Positions 8,294-17,478 of a DNA stretch of 64,000 nucleotides are shown here, piece after piece; position 1 is the stretch's first letter; each line of letters opens with the position of its first letter. The DNA is from CAVPDG01 sp963702535 (lineage in GTDB: Bacteria; Chloroflexota; Anaerolineae; Anaerolineales; UBA4823). Location of the stretch: positions 99,789-163,788 of the forward strand of contig CAVPDG010000021.1 of the NCBI GenBank assembly GCA_963702535.1. Reading direction: 5' to 3'. The notes beneath the pieces are model-generated. The model did no database searches. It was not told the origin of the DNA and saw only the letters and a list, made by a program, of their open reading frames with translations. A program made the translations under genes and the position numbers.

Positions 8294-9007
8294 TTACTCG
8301 TGAAGCTTCTGCGCTTGCTGGATGAGCGCGGAGACCTGCTCCATCATGTGGTTGGTCATCTCGCGCAGGTAATGGTAGCTGCGGTCGGCGGCATCCATCG
8401 CCGGCGGTAACCACGGCTCCCCGATCTTGACGAAGAGCTCGCCGCGCATTTGCCAGGCGCCCAAGGTCGTGCGGTTGTGCATATGCCCCTGGATGCTTTT
8501 CACGAAATCTGAGGGCACATAGATGCCCATCGGCAGGAGCGGCGCCCCGCTTTGCAGCGCCAGCAGCGCCGCGCCGCTGCCTGCCCGGCGCAGCCCTTCT
8601 GCGTGATTCAGGTGCCCCTCGGGGAAGATAACCACCGAGTGTCCCAGCGCCAGTCGATCCCTGGCGGTGCGCAGCGCATCACGACCCTGACCGATGACAA
8701 CCGGGATCTGGTCGGCGAGCGCCAGCAGCTTGCCGATGACCGGCACGCTGAACGTATCCTCCTGGATTAAAAAATGCAGCTTTTCGGGGAATATGAAGGG
8801 CAGCACAAAAGCATCCGTGACATAAGTGTGATTGGCAATCACGATCTTGGGTCCCGGCGGGATATTCTCTCGCCCTTCCAGCTCGAAGCCATCCGTAAAA
8901 AGCGCCAGGTATGTGCGCACGATCGATTTTGCAATCGCCGTACCAAACATCCATAAGCTCAATCCCCAGATGATAATTTTCGCCGCCAGGCTTGCCGGGC
9001 GAAGCAA
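8294..9007 (-). CDS. PlsC-type 1-acyl-glycerol-3-phosphate acyltransferase
   Basis: 237 residues, matching the small LPLAT/AGPAT family that acylates lysophosphatidic acid in phospholipid synthesis at the inner face of the membrane. Motif I is 'NHTYVTDAF' (H-x4-D, the catalytic pair). The region after it, 'LHFLIQEDTFSVPVIGKL', matches the conserved block with the acyl-carrier groove. Motif III is 'FPEGHLNHAEG' and motif IV 'GAPLLPMGIYVP'. A hydrophobic N-terminal segment would hold it to the membrane. The start is uncertain: TTG at 9007 is the longest and there is no strong ribosome binding site. Other LPLAT substrates are possible. Confidence 0.85.
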   Translation of the reverse strand: MLRPASLAAKIIIWGLSLWMFGTAIAKSIVRTYLALFTDGFELEGRENIPPGPKIVIANHTYVTDAFVLPFIFPEKLHFLIQEDTFSVPVIGKLLALADQIPVVIGQGRDALRTARDRLALGHSVVIFPEGHLNHAEGLRRAGSGAALLALQSGAPLLPMGIYVPSDFVKSIQGHMHNRTTLGAWQMRGELFVKIGEPWLPPAMDAADRSYHYLREMTNHMMEQVSALIQQAQKLHE

Positions 9008-9140
9008 CTTCGCCGCTCACAAAACTGCAAGGTTGCTCAAATACGATTATATTCCATTCAAAAGAAGAGTCAACTGGCGCGCTGGTGTAAAAATGACAAC
9101 ATCCGCTGGCATTCCTGGCGAATATTCAGCGAAACCAGTT

Positions 9141-9761
9141 TTAGCCGTTTGAATAGCCGTAAAGCTGACGCTCGCGGATGAGAAAATATACGCCCACCGG
9201 CAGGTAATGGCGGAACGGGCGCCCGGCGTGGATGCGCCTGCGGATCTCGGAGGAGGAGATCTCGAGCAACGGTGCATCGATGCACTGGATCTTTGCACCC
9301 AAACCAGGCAGTCGCTCCTCCAGGCTCGCCAGGTCCACGCCGTCATCCGGACGGCGCATCACCCCCAGGGCGCTCGCCGCATGCAGTAGACCGGCTGGGT
9401 CATGCCAGTTGGGCAGATCGCGCAGCGAATCGCCTCCGATCAGGTAAAGCAGCTCCGCTTGCGGGTACTCCTGCGCCAGCACGCGCACCGTATCTACCGC
9501 GTAGAGCGGCGGGGGGCGGTCGATATCCACCCGGGAGAGGGCAAATTGCGGGTAATCCGAGATCATAATATGTAACATCGCCAGCCGGTCATCCACCGAC
9601 TGGCGAGGCTGGTCCGGCTTGTGGGGTGGATCTGGTGTGAGCACCCATAACACCCGCTCCAGCCTGAGCTGGTCCTGCGCTTCGGCAGCCAGGATCAGGT
9701 GCCCCAGGTGTGGCGGATCGAAGGTCCCGCCAAAGATGCCCAGGCGGCTCAGTCGCTCCAT
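9141..9761 (-). CDS. nadD: Nicotinate-nucleotide adenylyltransferase
   Basis: Converts nicotinate mononucleotide and ATP to deamido-NAD, the step before NAD synthetase. The nucleotidyltransferase signature is at the N-terminus: 'LGIFGGTFDPPHLGHLI' (GGxFDPxHxGH). The middle holds 'WVLTPDPPHKPDQ', and the C-terminus the second motif 'ISSSEIRRRI' (SSTxIR type). Length of 206 residues is normal. The ATG at 9761 is chosen because it falls immediately before the first motif; a longer reading into obg has no family support. It overlaps the end of obg by 13 bases, so translation is probably coupled. Confidence 0.95.
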   Translation of the reverse strand: MERLSRLGIFGGTFDPPHLGHLILAAEAQDQLRLERVLWVLTPDPPHKPDQPRQSVDDRLAMLHIMISDYPQFALSRVDIDRPPPLYAVDTVRVLAQEYPQAELLYLIGGDSLRDLPNWHDPAGLLHAASALGVMRRPDDGVDLASLEERLPGLGAKIQCIDAPLLEISSSEIRRRIHAGRPFRHYLPVGVYFLIRERQLYGYSNG

Positions 9762-11008
9762 TCCAGCTCGTAATCCCCGATGAATACGTTGTCGCCGTTT
9801 TGGACGCCTGCCTTTCGCAAGGCGGCTTCGATCCCCAGTGCCTGCAGGATACGCTGGAAGCGGCGCACCGATTGAATATGCTCCCAATAGGTCATGGCTG
9901 CCGCCCGCTCGATAGCCTCACCGGTCACATGCCATCCATCCTGGCGGCGCTCAATCTGATACTGGCGCGGGTCCGCTTCGGGACGATAGACGGGCATGTC
10001 TTCTACCGGCTGCTCGGGCGGCGCCTCATCCAGCATTTGCGCCGCGCGGTAGAGCAGCGGTCGTACCTGAAGACCGGTAACTGCCGAGATCGCCATCGCT
10101 TCGTAACCCCGCTTTTGCAGCTCAGCCTGCACCGCAGCCCAGCGCTCCTGCACGTCCGGCAGGTCCATTTTATTGAAAGCCACGATCTGCGGCTTGCGTT
10201 TCAGGTTGGGATCGAACAACGCCAGCTCGCTGTTGATCTGGGCAAAATCCAGCAGCGGATCTTCAGCCATGCCATCCAGCAGGTGGATCAGCACGCGCGT
10301 GCGCTGGATGTGGCGTAAAAAGCTGTGCCCGAGCCCCAAGCCGCGGTGAGCGCCTTCGATCAGCCCAGGGATATCCGCTAGCACGAGCACGGTGTCTGCG
10401 TCCAGCTCTGCCACGCCCAGGTTAGGCTCCAGCGTTGTAAACGGATAAGCGCCGATCTTCGGCTTGGCGCGGGTCACCGCAGCCAGCAGGGTAGATTTTC
10501 CGGCGTTGGGCACGCCGACGATGCCCACATCGGCGATCAGCTTCAGCTCCAGGCGCAGGGAGACGGTCTGTCCCGGCTCGCCGCGCTCGCCGATGCGCGG
10601 CGCCTGATTGGTGGCGGTGGCGTAACGGGCATTGCCTTTTCCGCCCCGCCCTCCGACGGCTACACGCAGCGTTTGTCCAGCTTGAGTCAGGTCGCCAAGC
10701 GTTTCTCCATTCGCCGCGTCATACACCAGCGTACCCGGCGGCGCCTCCAGCACCAGGTCTTGCCCGGATGCCCCGCTCATATTTTGCTTGGCGCCCGGCG
10801 CCCCGTCCTGGGCGCGGAACTTCGTCTGGTGATGGAAATGGGATAGGGTATTCAGCGTCGACTTGACAACCAGCAGCACATCGCCGCCGCGCCCGCCATC
10901 GCCGCCATCCGGACCGCCGAACGGCACGTACTTCTCGCGCCGGAAATGAACGGATCCATCACCGCCCTTCCCCGAGCTGACCTCAATGGTTACTTCGTCA
11001 ATAAACAT
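9749..11008 (-). CDS. obg: Obg-family GTPase
   Basis: Ribosome-associated GTPase involved in 50S assembly and stress control. All three parts are present in order: a Gly-rich Obg fold ('SGKGGDGSVHFRREKYVPFG' onward), the G domain with G1 'GVPNAGKST', G3 'DIPGLIEGA', G4 'NKMD' and G5 'SAVTG', and a C-terminal OCT domain ('MTYWEHIQSVRRFQRILQ'). The OCT domain is the version found in Gram-positive and Chloroflexota-type bacteria. GGAG eight bases upstream of the ATG at 11008 supports this start over the longer reading. nadD follows in an overlapping arrangement. Confidence 0.95.
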   Translation of the reverse strand: MFIDEVTIEVSSGKGGDGSVHFRREKYVPFGGPDGGDGGRGGDVLLVVKSTLNTLSHFHHQTKFRAQDGAPGAKQNMSGASGQDLVLEAPPGTLVYDAANGETLGDLTQAGQTLRVAVGGRGGKGNARYATATNQAPRIGERGEPGQTVSLRLELKLIADVGIVGVPNAGKSTLLAAVTRAKPKIGAYPFTTLEPNLGVAELDADTVLVLADIPGLIEGAHRGLGLGHSFLRHIQRTRVLIHLLDGMAEDPLLDFAQINSELALFDPNLKRKPQIVAFNKMDLPDVQERWAAVQAELQKRGYEAMAISAVTGLQVRPLLYRAAQMLDEAPPEQPVEDMPVYRPEADPRQYQIERRQDGWHVTGEAIERAAAMTYWEHIQSVRRFQRILQALGIEAALRKAGVQNGDNVFIGDYELEWSD

Positions 11009-11139
11009 GCGTTGCTCCGCCTTCACGCTACCCAAAACCGGGTACTTCCTCGGCAATTCCCACTGAACCTGCACCGGCTGGATTATACCATCAGGGGTTT
11101 ATGGTATGATTTATCCGGAAGGCGTCTACCTAACTCACC

Positions 11140-12717
11140 ATGCCGGGTTCCACCACCTCCTCCGCCAGCCGGCGCATCTGGACCCTGCTCCTCGTCCTCG
11201 GCGCAACGCTCTTTATGCTCTTCTTCTTCGGTCCCACCGATAACGACGCCTGGGACCCCTCCTTCTACTATGCGCAACTGCGCTCCCCCATTATCGATCG
11301 CGATCTGGATCTGCGTGGCGAGACCAACACGCGCGATTTCACCATCAATCCCACGATCACCGGATTGCAGGGCAGCGCGTACCCGCTTGGACCGGGGCTT
11401 TTATGGTCGCCCTCCTTTGTCGCCGCACACCTGCTCACACGCCTGTTTACGCCAGCCTCCGCAGATGGCTATACCTTTCTCTATATCTCTCTCACCACCC
11501 TGGCGTCCGCCATCTTCGGCGCCCTGGCTTTGCTGCTCATCTACCGCATCTGCCGCTTCTTTGCCCCCGCCGGGTTGGCGCTCCTGGCGACGCTGATGTG
11601 CCTGTTCGCTTCGCCGTTGTTCTTCTACATCTTTCGCCAACCGTTGATGCCGCATACCACCAACCTTTTCGCTTCCGCCGGTATGCTCCTCGCTTACCTG
11701 TACCTGGACGAAGACGATCTCCTGCAGCGGTGGAGCGGGCTGATCTTCGGCGTTTGGCTGGGGTTGTGCTTTCTCACGCGCTGGTCAGGGATCATCCTGG
11801 CATTGCTGCCGCTGCTGTATTTCGGCAGCCGCCTGATGACTGCCCTGCGCCGCGACGAGAGGCAGGCTTTAAAAATCATCCTGCTCCAGGTAGGGGTGAT
11901 GGCAGCGAGCTTTCTGGTCATCGTCACCCCGCAGCTCATTTTCTGGCACCGGGTGTATAACGCCTGGCTCGTTTTTCCATCTCCCCGCACAGATTACATT
12001 GCCAGCTTGCTGCCTCCTAATTTTTTCCAGATTTTTTTTCACACGAACCGTGGCTTGCCATACTGGTTCCCGTTTGCCATCCTGGGGATGCTGGGTTATT
12101 TCTTCATCCCAGACCGCAAGCTAAAGCTGGCAGCTTTTGTCGCCACTTTCTTGCTCGCTTTTTTGCTTGGCTACCGTAGAGACTGGTATGGGGGCGGCAT
12201 CTTCGGCGCCCGCTACTTCATCGAAGCCTTGCCCTTTCTTGCCCTGGGATTCGTCTGCCTGACCCGCCGCATCTACCCGACGCCGGCGGGCAAGCTCTGC
12301 CTGGTCGGGCTGGCGGCATTGCTCTCCGCCCACCAGCTCATGTTGCTGCACGCTGTGGAGCACGCCGCCGAGCCGGGCTGGGTGAGCCTGCAGGGCTACC
12401 TGCGCGGCAAGCCGCTTGGGGTAACCTGGCAGGTGAACGCCGCGCTGCGCCTGCTGCGGGAGCCTGGCTCGCTGCTTAGCCCGCGCCCCTACGTCGCGCA
12501 GGAGCGGCAGAGCGTCCTGGTCAACCTGCTGGCTGGCGTGCGCAGCTTACAGAGCTATCTTATCCCGGGGGTCGCCGTGCTGCTCACGCCGCTCATCGCC
12601 GCGGGGGCCCTCCTGCTCTCGCGCCACGCCACGCGCCGCTGGCTGCCGCTGCTATCCCTGGGCATCATCGCATTAATGGCTTGCTGGTCGCTTTACCTGC
12701 TCTTCTTTACACATTGA
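11140..12717 (+). CDS. Multi-pass membrane protein, GT-C/GT39-like
   Basis: 525 residues with about eleven membrane helices. The first extracytoplasmic loop has 'GPTDNDAWDPSFYYAQLRSP', with acidic residues placed as in GT-C enzymes, followed by a long loop ('GSAYPLGPGLLWSPSF'). Transfer of a sugar from a polyprenyl-phosphate donor outside the membrane is the usual role of this fold, but no donor or acceptor can be read from sequence. It is divergent from obg, with 131 bases for two promoters, and a propeller protein follows 47 bases downstream, perhaps in the same transcript. Confidence 0.7.
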   Translation: MPGSTTSSASRRIWTLLLVLGATLFMLFFFGPTDNDAWDPSFYYAQLRSPIIDRDLDLRGETNTRDFTINPTITGLQGSAYPLGPGLLWSPSFVAAHLLTRLFTPASADGYTFLYISLTTLASAIFGALALLLIYRICRFFAPAGLALLATLMCLFASPLFFYIFRQPLMPHTTNLFASAGMLLAYLYLDEDDLLQRWSGLIFGVWLGLCFLTRWSGIILALLPLLYFGSRLMTALRRDERQALKIILLQVGVMAASFLVIVTPQLIFWHRVYNAWLVFPSPRTDYIASLLPPNFFQIFFHTNRGLPYWFPFAILGMLGYFFIPDRKLKLAAFVATFLLAFLLGYRRDWYGGGIFGARYFIEALPFLALGFVCLTRRIYPTPAGKLCLVGLAALLSAHQLMLLHAVEHAAEPGWVSLQGYLRGKPLGVTWQVNAALRLLREPGSLLSPRPYVAQERQSVLVNLLAGVRSLQSYLIPGVAVLLTPLIAAGALLLSRHATRRWLPLLSLGIIALMACWSLYLLFFTH

Positions 12718-12764
12718 CCCGCGATCGAGAACGCTGACCCAACAGGAACCAGGATGGGAGGGAC

Positions 12765-14450
12765 ATGAATATCAAATCTAGCGTGCCAAGGGTTGGTTTG
12801 CTGATCAGCATCCTCATCCTCCCTACACTCCTGCTGGCGCTGGCTGGGGGCAGCCTGGCAGCCCCAAACGCCCCCGTTACAGCCCGCGTGAGCATCCCCA
12901 GCGGCGGCGGACAGGCGAATGGCGCCTCCATCCTGCCTTCGCTTTCCGCCGACGGTACGCTGGTCGTTTTCACGTCCAGCGCTTACAACCTGGTCGCCGG
13001 CGACAACAATGGTTACGCCGATATCTTCCTCCACAACCGCAGCAATTCCATGACGGAGCGCATCTCGCTCACCAGCAGCGGCGGCGCAAGCGATGGCGAT
13101 TCGCAAACCGCGGTCATCTCGCCAGATGGGCGCTACGTGGCATTTGCCTCCACCGCCTCAAACCTGGTGGCGAGTGACTTCAACTTCGCCAGTGACATCT
13201 TCTTACGCGACCGGCAGAACAGCCAGACGCGGCGCGTCTCCGTGCTCAGCAACGGCGCCCAGGCGGATGGGCGCTCCATATCGCCCGCCGTCTCCTCCGG
13301 TGGGCGTTACGTGGCGTTCCAATCCCTGGCGACCAACCTGGTCAGCGGAGATACCAACAGCAGCGACGACATCTTTCTCCACGACACCCAGAGCGGGCAG
13401 ACGTTGCGCCTCTCCGTCTCCAGCAGCGGCGCGCAAGCGAACGGCAGCTCGATGCTGCCCTCCCTGAGCGCCAGCGGACGGTTAGCGGCGTTCCGCTCGC
13501 TGGCATCGAACCTGGTCGGTGGAGATACCAACGACCATGCAGACATCTTCGTGCGCGATCTGGACGCCGGGCTCACCACGCGGGTCTCCATCGCCAGCAG
13601 CGGCGATCAGGCGAACGGCAATTCGATCTCGGCGGTGATCTCCGCCGACGGGCGCTACGTTGCCTTCATCTCTGAAGCGAGCAATCTGGTGAGCGGCGAC
13701 ACAAACGGCTTCCGCGATGTTTTTGTCCATGACCGGCAGACGGGCACCACCGAGCGCGTATCCGTCTCCAGCGCAGGCGCCCAGGCAAATGACACCACCA
13801 ACACGCTCCTGGGTATCAGCGCCGATGGGCGCCAGGTGGCATTTGCCTCCTGGGCGGATAACCTGGTGGGAGAGGATACCAATGGCTACTATGATGTCTT
13901 CGTCCACGACCGCTGGTCCGGCGTTACCGAGATCGTCTCCGTAAACAATGCCCTGCAGGCAGGCGACCGCGAGTCCTACCACCCCGCCATATCTGCCGAT
14001 GGGCGTTTCATCGCTTTCAATTCGTACGCCACCAATCTGGTCAGCGGCGACACCAATGGCGCGTTCGATGTCTTCGTGCGCGATCGCGAAGCCCAGCCCC
14101 AGCCTTCCCTGACCAGCGATTACACCAGCGGGACCCCCGGCAGCTTTTTTAACGTGCAGGGCGCCAATTTCCCGCGCAACAGCCTGGCAACGATCTCTGC
14201 CAACGGTCTGGTGCTCACCAGCACCTTACCGGTGGATAGCAGCGGCTTCTTTAGCTTCACTCTCGACACGACCGCCGCCGACCCGGGCTACTACGCCATC
14301 AACGCCGCCACAAACCCCCAGGCGTTTGCCTTCATCACATTAGACCCAGCCGGCGAAACGCACCCGCTGACAGGCGCCGCGGCGTTGCTTTCCGTTCCGG
14401 GGGGTGTCGCTTTCCCATATTGGAGCTACCTGGCAATCCTCCAAAAATAA
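12765..14450 (+). CDS. Secreted seven-bladed TolB/PD40-type beta-propeller protein
   Basis: 561 residues with a signal peptide ('ILILPTLLLALAGGSLAAP'). Residues of about 50-430 hold seven repeats of about 54 residues with the pattern 'ISADGRYVAF', then 'ASNLVSGDTNG', 'DVFVHDRQTG' and 'ERVSVSS.GAQA'. A half repeat before the first unit would close the ring. Asp-rich turns (SGDTNG) suggest calcium. After the propeller comes a short beta domain ('TPGSFFNVQGANFPRNS') resembling IPT/TIG, and a weakly hydrophobic end. There is no catalytic motif; binding or structural use at the surface is likely. GGAGGGACATG gives a good start. Confidence 0.85.
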   Translation: MNIKSSVPRVGLLISILILPTLLLALAGGSLAAPNAPVTARVSIPSGGGQANGASILPSLSADGTLVVFTSSAYNLVAGDNNGYADIFLHNRSNSMTERISLTSSGGASDGDSQTAVISPDGRYVAFASTASNLVASDFNFASDIFLRDRQNSQTRRVSVLSNGAQADGRSISPAVSSGGRYVAFQSLATNLVSGDTNSSDDIFLHDTQSGQTLRLSVSSSGAQANGSSMLPSLSASGRLAAFRSLASNLVGGDTNDHADIFVRDLDAGLTTRVSIASSGDQANGNSISAVISADGRYVAFISEASNLVSGDTNGFRDVFVHDRQTGTTERVSVSSAGAQANDTTNTLLGISADGRQVAFASWADNLVGEDTNGYYDVFVHDRWSGVTEIVSVNNALQAGDRESYHPAISADGRFIAFNSYATNLVSGDTNGAFDVFVRDREAQPQPSLTSDYTSGTPGSFFNVQGANFPRNSLATISANGLVLTSTLPVDSSGFFSFTLDTTAADPGYYAINAATNPQAFAFITLDPAGETHPLTGAAALLSVPGGVAFPYWSYLAILQK

Positions 14451-14476
14451 ATACCTGCACATAGGTTAGGAGCGGA

Positions 14477-14505
14477 TTGTACAATTATTGCGGATAATTG
14501 CACAA
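14477..14505. promoter_or_regulatory. Palindrome upstream of rex, possible autoregulatory operator
   Basis: TTGTACAATTAT, five bases, ATAATTGCACAA: a 29-bp inverted repeat with one mismatch, 51 bases before the rex start. Outer TTGT/ACAA half sites are like the known Rex operator (TTGTG...CACAA), though the spacing is longer. Autoregulation is inferred. Confidence 0.45.
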
Positions 14506-14556
14506 ATGGGCAATCTGTGGTAAATTGTTATCCACACTGCGGGCAGGAGAAAAAAT

Positions 14557-15177
14557 ATGGAACCATCATCCACACCGGATATCGTCGTTGGGCGGTTGCC
14601 CCTTTATCTGCGCGCTTTATACCACATGGCGCAGGAAGGGCGCAAAGTGACCTCATCGCAGGAGCTTGGCGAGCGACTTGGCATCTCAGCGGCACAGATC
14701 AGGAAGGACCTCTCGCAGTTCGGTGAGTTCGGCAAGCAAGGCACCGGCTACGATATTGAATTCCTGGTAGTGCAGCTCCGCCAGATCCTCAAGGTTGACC
14801 GGATCTGGGATGTCGCCATTGTCGGCGCCGGGGATATCGGCAGCGCCGTGGCACGCTACCAGGGCTTCGGAGACCGCGGCTTCCGCGTGACCATGCTCTT
14901 CGATAGCGATCCAACGAAGATTGGCACCCAGATCGGACCCTTTACCGTGCAGGATAGTGCTGAGATGATCTCTGCAATCCAGGCGGCGGGCGTGCGGGTT
15001 GCCATGATCGCCGTGCCTGCCTCGCAGGCGCAACTCGTGACCGACCATCTGGTGAAAGCCGGCGTGCGCGCCATTCTCAACTACGCCCCCATTAACCTGA
15101 GCGTTCCGGAGAGCGTACGCGTGCAGTACACCGACCCTGTGACGCACCTGCAGCGCATGACCTACTACATCGATTAG
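14557..15177 (+). CDS. rex: Redox-sensing transcriptional repressor Rex
   Basis: 206 residues, full length. The N-terminal winged helix shows 'TSSQELGERLGISAAQIRKD' and 'LSQFGEFGKQGTGY', which is diagnostic for Rex. The Rossmann domain follows ('IVGAGDIGSAVARYQGF', GxGxxG), then 'VAMIAVPASQAQLVTDHLVK' and 'ILNYAPINLSVPE'. Rex leaves its operator when the NADH/NAD ratio rises and so controls fermentation and respiration genes. An ATG preceded by AGGAG fits. The upstream palindrome suggests self-control. The next gene begins 21 bases later. Confidence 0.95.
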   Translation: MEPSSTPDIVVGRLPLYLRALYHMAQEGRKVTSSQELGERLGISAAQIRKDLSQFGEFGKQGTGYDIEFLVVQLRQILKVDRIWDVAIVGAGDIGSAVARYQGFGDRGFRVTMLFDSDPTKIGTQIGPFTVQDSAEMISAIQAAGVRVAMIAVPASQAQLVTDHLVKAGVRAILNYAPINLSVPESVRVQYTDPVTHLQRMTYYID

Positions 15178-15198
15178 TCTCACGCAGAAACCAGCCGT

Positions 15199-16725
15199 TT
15201 GAAAGGCTTCGATCTCAGCCTGTTGTGCATCCTGTTCCTGGCGCTGGGCGGAGGTCTTGTGGTCCGCTTTGCCTCTCCCTGGGGCATTGGGCTGTCCCCT
15301 GATTCGGTCCGCTACATTCAGGCGGCTCACAATTTCGCCTCGGGAGCGGGGCTCTCCACCTGGGATGAAGCGGGATTCCAGCCGTTAACGCATTTCCCGC
15401 CGCTCTACCCGCTCTTCCTGGCAATCGCTGCCTCCAGCCTGCAACGTGCTGCCGTCTGGGCGCACAGCTTGCAGGCGCTGCTCTTTGCCGCTAATATCGC
15501 TTCGCTCGGTCTGATTGCCTGGTTGTGCTCGCCCGGCAGGCGCTGGCTGGGGATCATCGCTGCCTTTACAGCATGCCTTGCCCTGCCCCTGCTGGAAATC
15601 CATGCCTGGGCGTGGAGCGAGCCGCTTTTCTTGCTGCTGGCGACCTGGGCGCTATTCGCTCTCTACCGGCACATCGAAAAACCTCAATACCGCTGGCTGC
15701 TTTGCGCCGCCGGATTGGCAGCCTTAGCCTGCCTGGCGCGTTATCTTGGCTTTGCCGTGGTGCTGGCGGGTGCTCTCGCCCTCCTGCTGCTCAGCCGTAA
15801 ACCGCTGAAATCTCAGCTGGTGGACGTCCTGGTGTTCTCAGCCATCAGCCTGCTGCCGGTCTCGATCTGGCTGGCGAGCGGCGCCCTGCGCAGCTCGGCT
15901 GGCGCCGAGCGCATGCTGGCGTACCATCCGCTCTCCCTGGCGCAGGTTAAGACCATTATTCTGGTGATGACCACCTGGTTGGCGCCTCTCGCCCTGTCCA
16001 ATCGGGCGCGCTTGTGGCTGGCAATCCTGCTGGCTGTATCCTCGCTTTGCGTAGCCATCTTGCTCTGCAAGCGCCGCAGCCTGGCGCCGCGCTGGCGCCT
16101 GCTCGCCTTCTTATCCATCATCACCGGCTCATACCTGCTGGCGCTGGCTGTCTCTCTCTCTGTCTTCGATGCCAGCACACCGCTGGATAATCGCATCCTA
16201 TCCCCTCTCTTCGCCGCCTTCCTGCTCCTGGTGATCTGCCTGCTTGGGGCAGCCCTGGAGCACAACCGGCTGCTGGGAAGACTGGTTCTGATATTATGGT
16301 TCATCTGGATTACCTCGACCTATTCGTTCCGGGCGGCAGATTTCCTTCAAATGTGGCGCCAGCAGGGTCTGGGTTATTCTTCCCCCCGATGGATCCATTC
16401 TGAGACATTGACAGGCTTGCGCAGCCTTGCGGTGCAGGGTCCCATCTATTCTAACGACCCGCAGGCGATTTACTTTTTTACCGGTCACGCTGCGCGCTTA
16501 CTGCCCCTTAAGTACAATCCATATTCCCTGCAAACCAATCCCAGGATCGAGCCTGAGCTCCAGCGCATGGGGAAGTACATCCAGGAAGACCAGGGTATTC
16601 TGGTGATCTTCCGCACCGTTTCTTGGCGTCCTTACCTGCCTGCTGAAGCAGAAATCCTGAAACAACTGTCTCTTGCGTCTCGGTTGGCAGGCAGGGATGG
16701 CACAATTTACTTGCCTGTCAAATAA
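15199..16725 (+). CDS. Multi-pass membrane protein, GT-C-like
   Basis: 508 residues with ten to twelve helices and a soluble C-terminal tail of about 110 residues. The first outer loop, 'GIGLSPDSVRYIQAAHNFAS', has an acidic residue at the place of the GT-C catalytic Asp, and 'QPLTHFPPLYPLFLAIAASS' resembles the second conserved loop of ArnT/PMT-like proteins. Donor and acceptor unknown. The start is TTG with a weak ribosome binding site, 21 bases after rex, so read-through transcription from rex is likely. Confidence 0.65.
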   Translation: MKGFDLSLLCILFLALGGGLVVRFASPWGIGLSPDSVRYIQAAHNFASGAGLSTWDEAGFQPLTHFPPLYPLFLAIAASSLQRAAVWAHSLQALLFAANIASLGLIAWLCSPGRRWLGIIAAFTACLALPLLEIHAWAWSEPLFLLLATWALFALYRHIEKPQYRWLLCAAGLAALACLARYLGFAVVLAGALALLLLSRKPLKSQLVDVLVFSAISLLPVSIWLASGALRSSAGAERMLAYHPLSLAQVKTIILVMTTWLAPLALSNRARLWLAILLAVSSLCVAILLCKRRSLAPRWRLLAFLSIITGSYLLALAVSLSVFDASTPLDNRILSPLFAAFLLLVICLLGAALEHNRLLGRLVLILWFIWITSTYSFRAADFLQMWRQQGLGYSSPRWIHSETLTGLRSLAVQGPIYSNDPQAIYFFTGHAARLLPLKYNPYSLQTNPRIEPELQRMGKYIQEDQGILVIFRTVSWRPYLPAEAEILKQLSLASRLAGRDGTIYLPVK

Positions 16726-16755
16726 TTTGTCCTAGCTTTTGTACAGACAATTGAT

Positions 16756-16773
16756 ACCCCGCCGGGCGGGTTT
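16756..16773 (+). terminator. Weak GC-rich hairpin
   Basis: CCCGC-CGG-GCGGG followed by TTTGGG, 30 bases past the preceding stop. The stem is only five pairs, so it is a weak terminator candidate before the sigma-factor gene. Confidence 0.35.
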
Positions 16774-16869
16774 GGGTGCTTAATGGGGGTAATGATCATC
16801 TGGATGGACTGGTATGTCCGCTCAAACAGCATACTCTGGCAAAACCAGGAGAGAAGTGAAAGGATTCCC

Positions 16870-17478
16870 ATGGATCAGCCGCTACCCGCCTCCGGCATAC
16901 TCCCGATCGACCCCGATTCATTCAAACACCTTTATGGCGAATACCAGAATTTTGTTTATCGCCGCGCCTATTCACTGCTCGGCGATAGCGCCGCGGCAGA
17001 AGATGTAACCCAGAACACTTTTATTCAGGTTTACCGCAACCTACACAGCTTCCGCGGCGGCGAGTTTCGCGTCTGGCTCTACCGCATTGTGACCAATGCC
17101 TGCTACGATGAGCTACGCCGCCGCCAACGCCACGCTCGCCTGCGCCCCTTCTCGATTGATGCGTACGGCAGCGAGAGCGACCCAGGCGATAAGCTTGTCT
17201 CCCAGGATATGACGGCTGAGGAATCCCTGGAACAGGTTGAGCTCTCGGATACTATCCGGCGCTGTCTGGATATCATACCCCGCTCCCAACGCGACCCGCT
17301 GGTGCTGGTGGATATCCTGGATATGGATTACGCACAGGCTGCGGAGCGGCTGGGCATTCCGGTAGGAACGCTGAAGAGCCGCCTGTGGCACGCTCGCGCC
17401 CAGTTGCGTATCTTACTCCAATACAACACTGACCTTATCGATGGCTCTTATGCGCGCTACTCGAGGTCGCAGGCATGA
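16870..17478 (+). CDS. ECF (sigma-70 family) RNA polymerase sigma factor
   Basis: 202 residues from the ATG at 16870, which has AGGA seven bases upstream; an upstream in-frame ATG has no such site. Region 2 is 'LYGEYQNFVYRRAYSLLGDS', then 'AEDVTQNTFIQVYRNL' and 'FRVWLYRIVTNACYDELRRR'. Region 4 is 'DYAQAAERLGIPVGTLKSRL', the helix-turn-helix that reads the -35 box. There is no region 1.1 or 3, as expected for group 4. It overlaps a small downstream gene that may encode its regulator, although that gene lacks the usual zinc anti-sigma motif. Confidence 0.9.
   Translation: MDQPLPASGILPIDPDSFKHLYGEYQNFVYRRAYSLLGDSAAAEDVTQNTFIQVYRNLHSFRGGEFRVWLYRIVTNACYDELRRRQRHARLRPFSIDAYGSESDPGDKLVSQDMTAEESLEQVELSDTIRRCLDIIPRSQRDPLVLVDILDMDYAQAAERLGIPVGTLKSRLWHARAQLRILLQYNTDLIDGSYARYSRSQA

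Noticed and set aside
14528..14536. TTATCCACA, a perfect DnaA box before rex
   Set aside because: Only one copy, no cluster, no dnaA/dnaN and no AT-rich unwinding region; more likely chance or part of the local imperfect palindrome.
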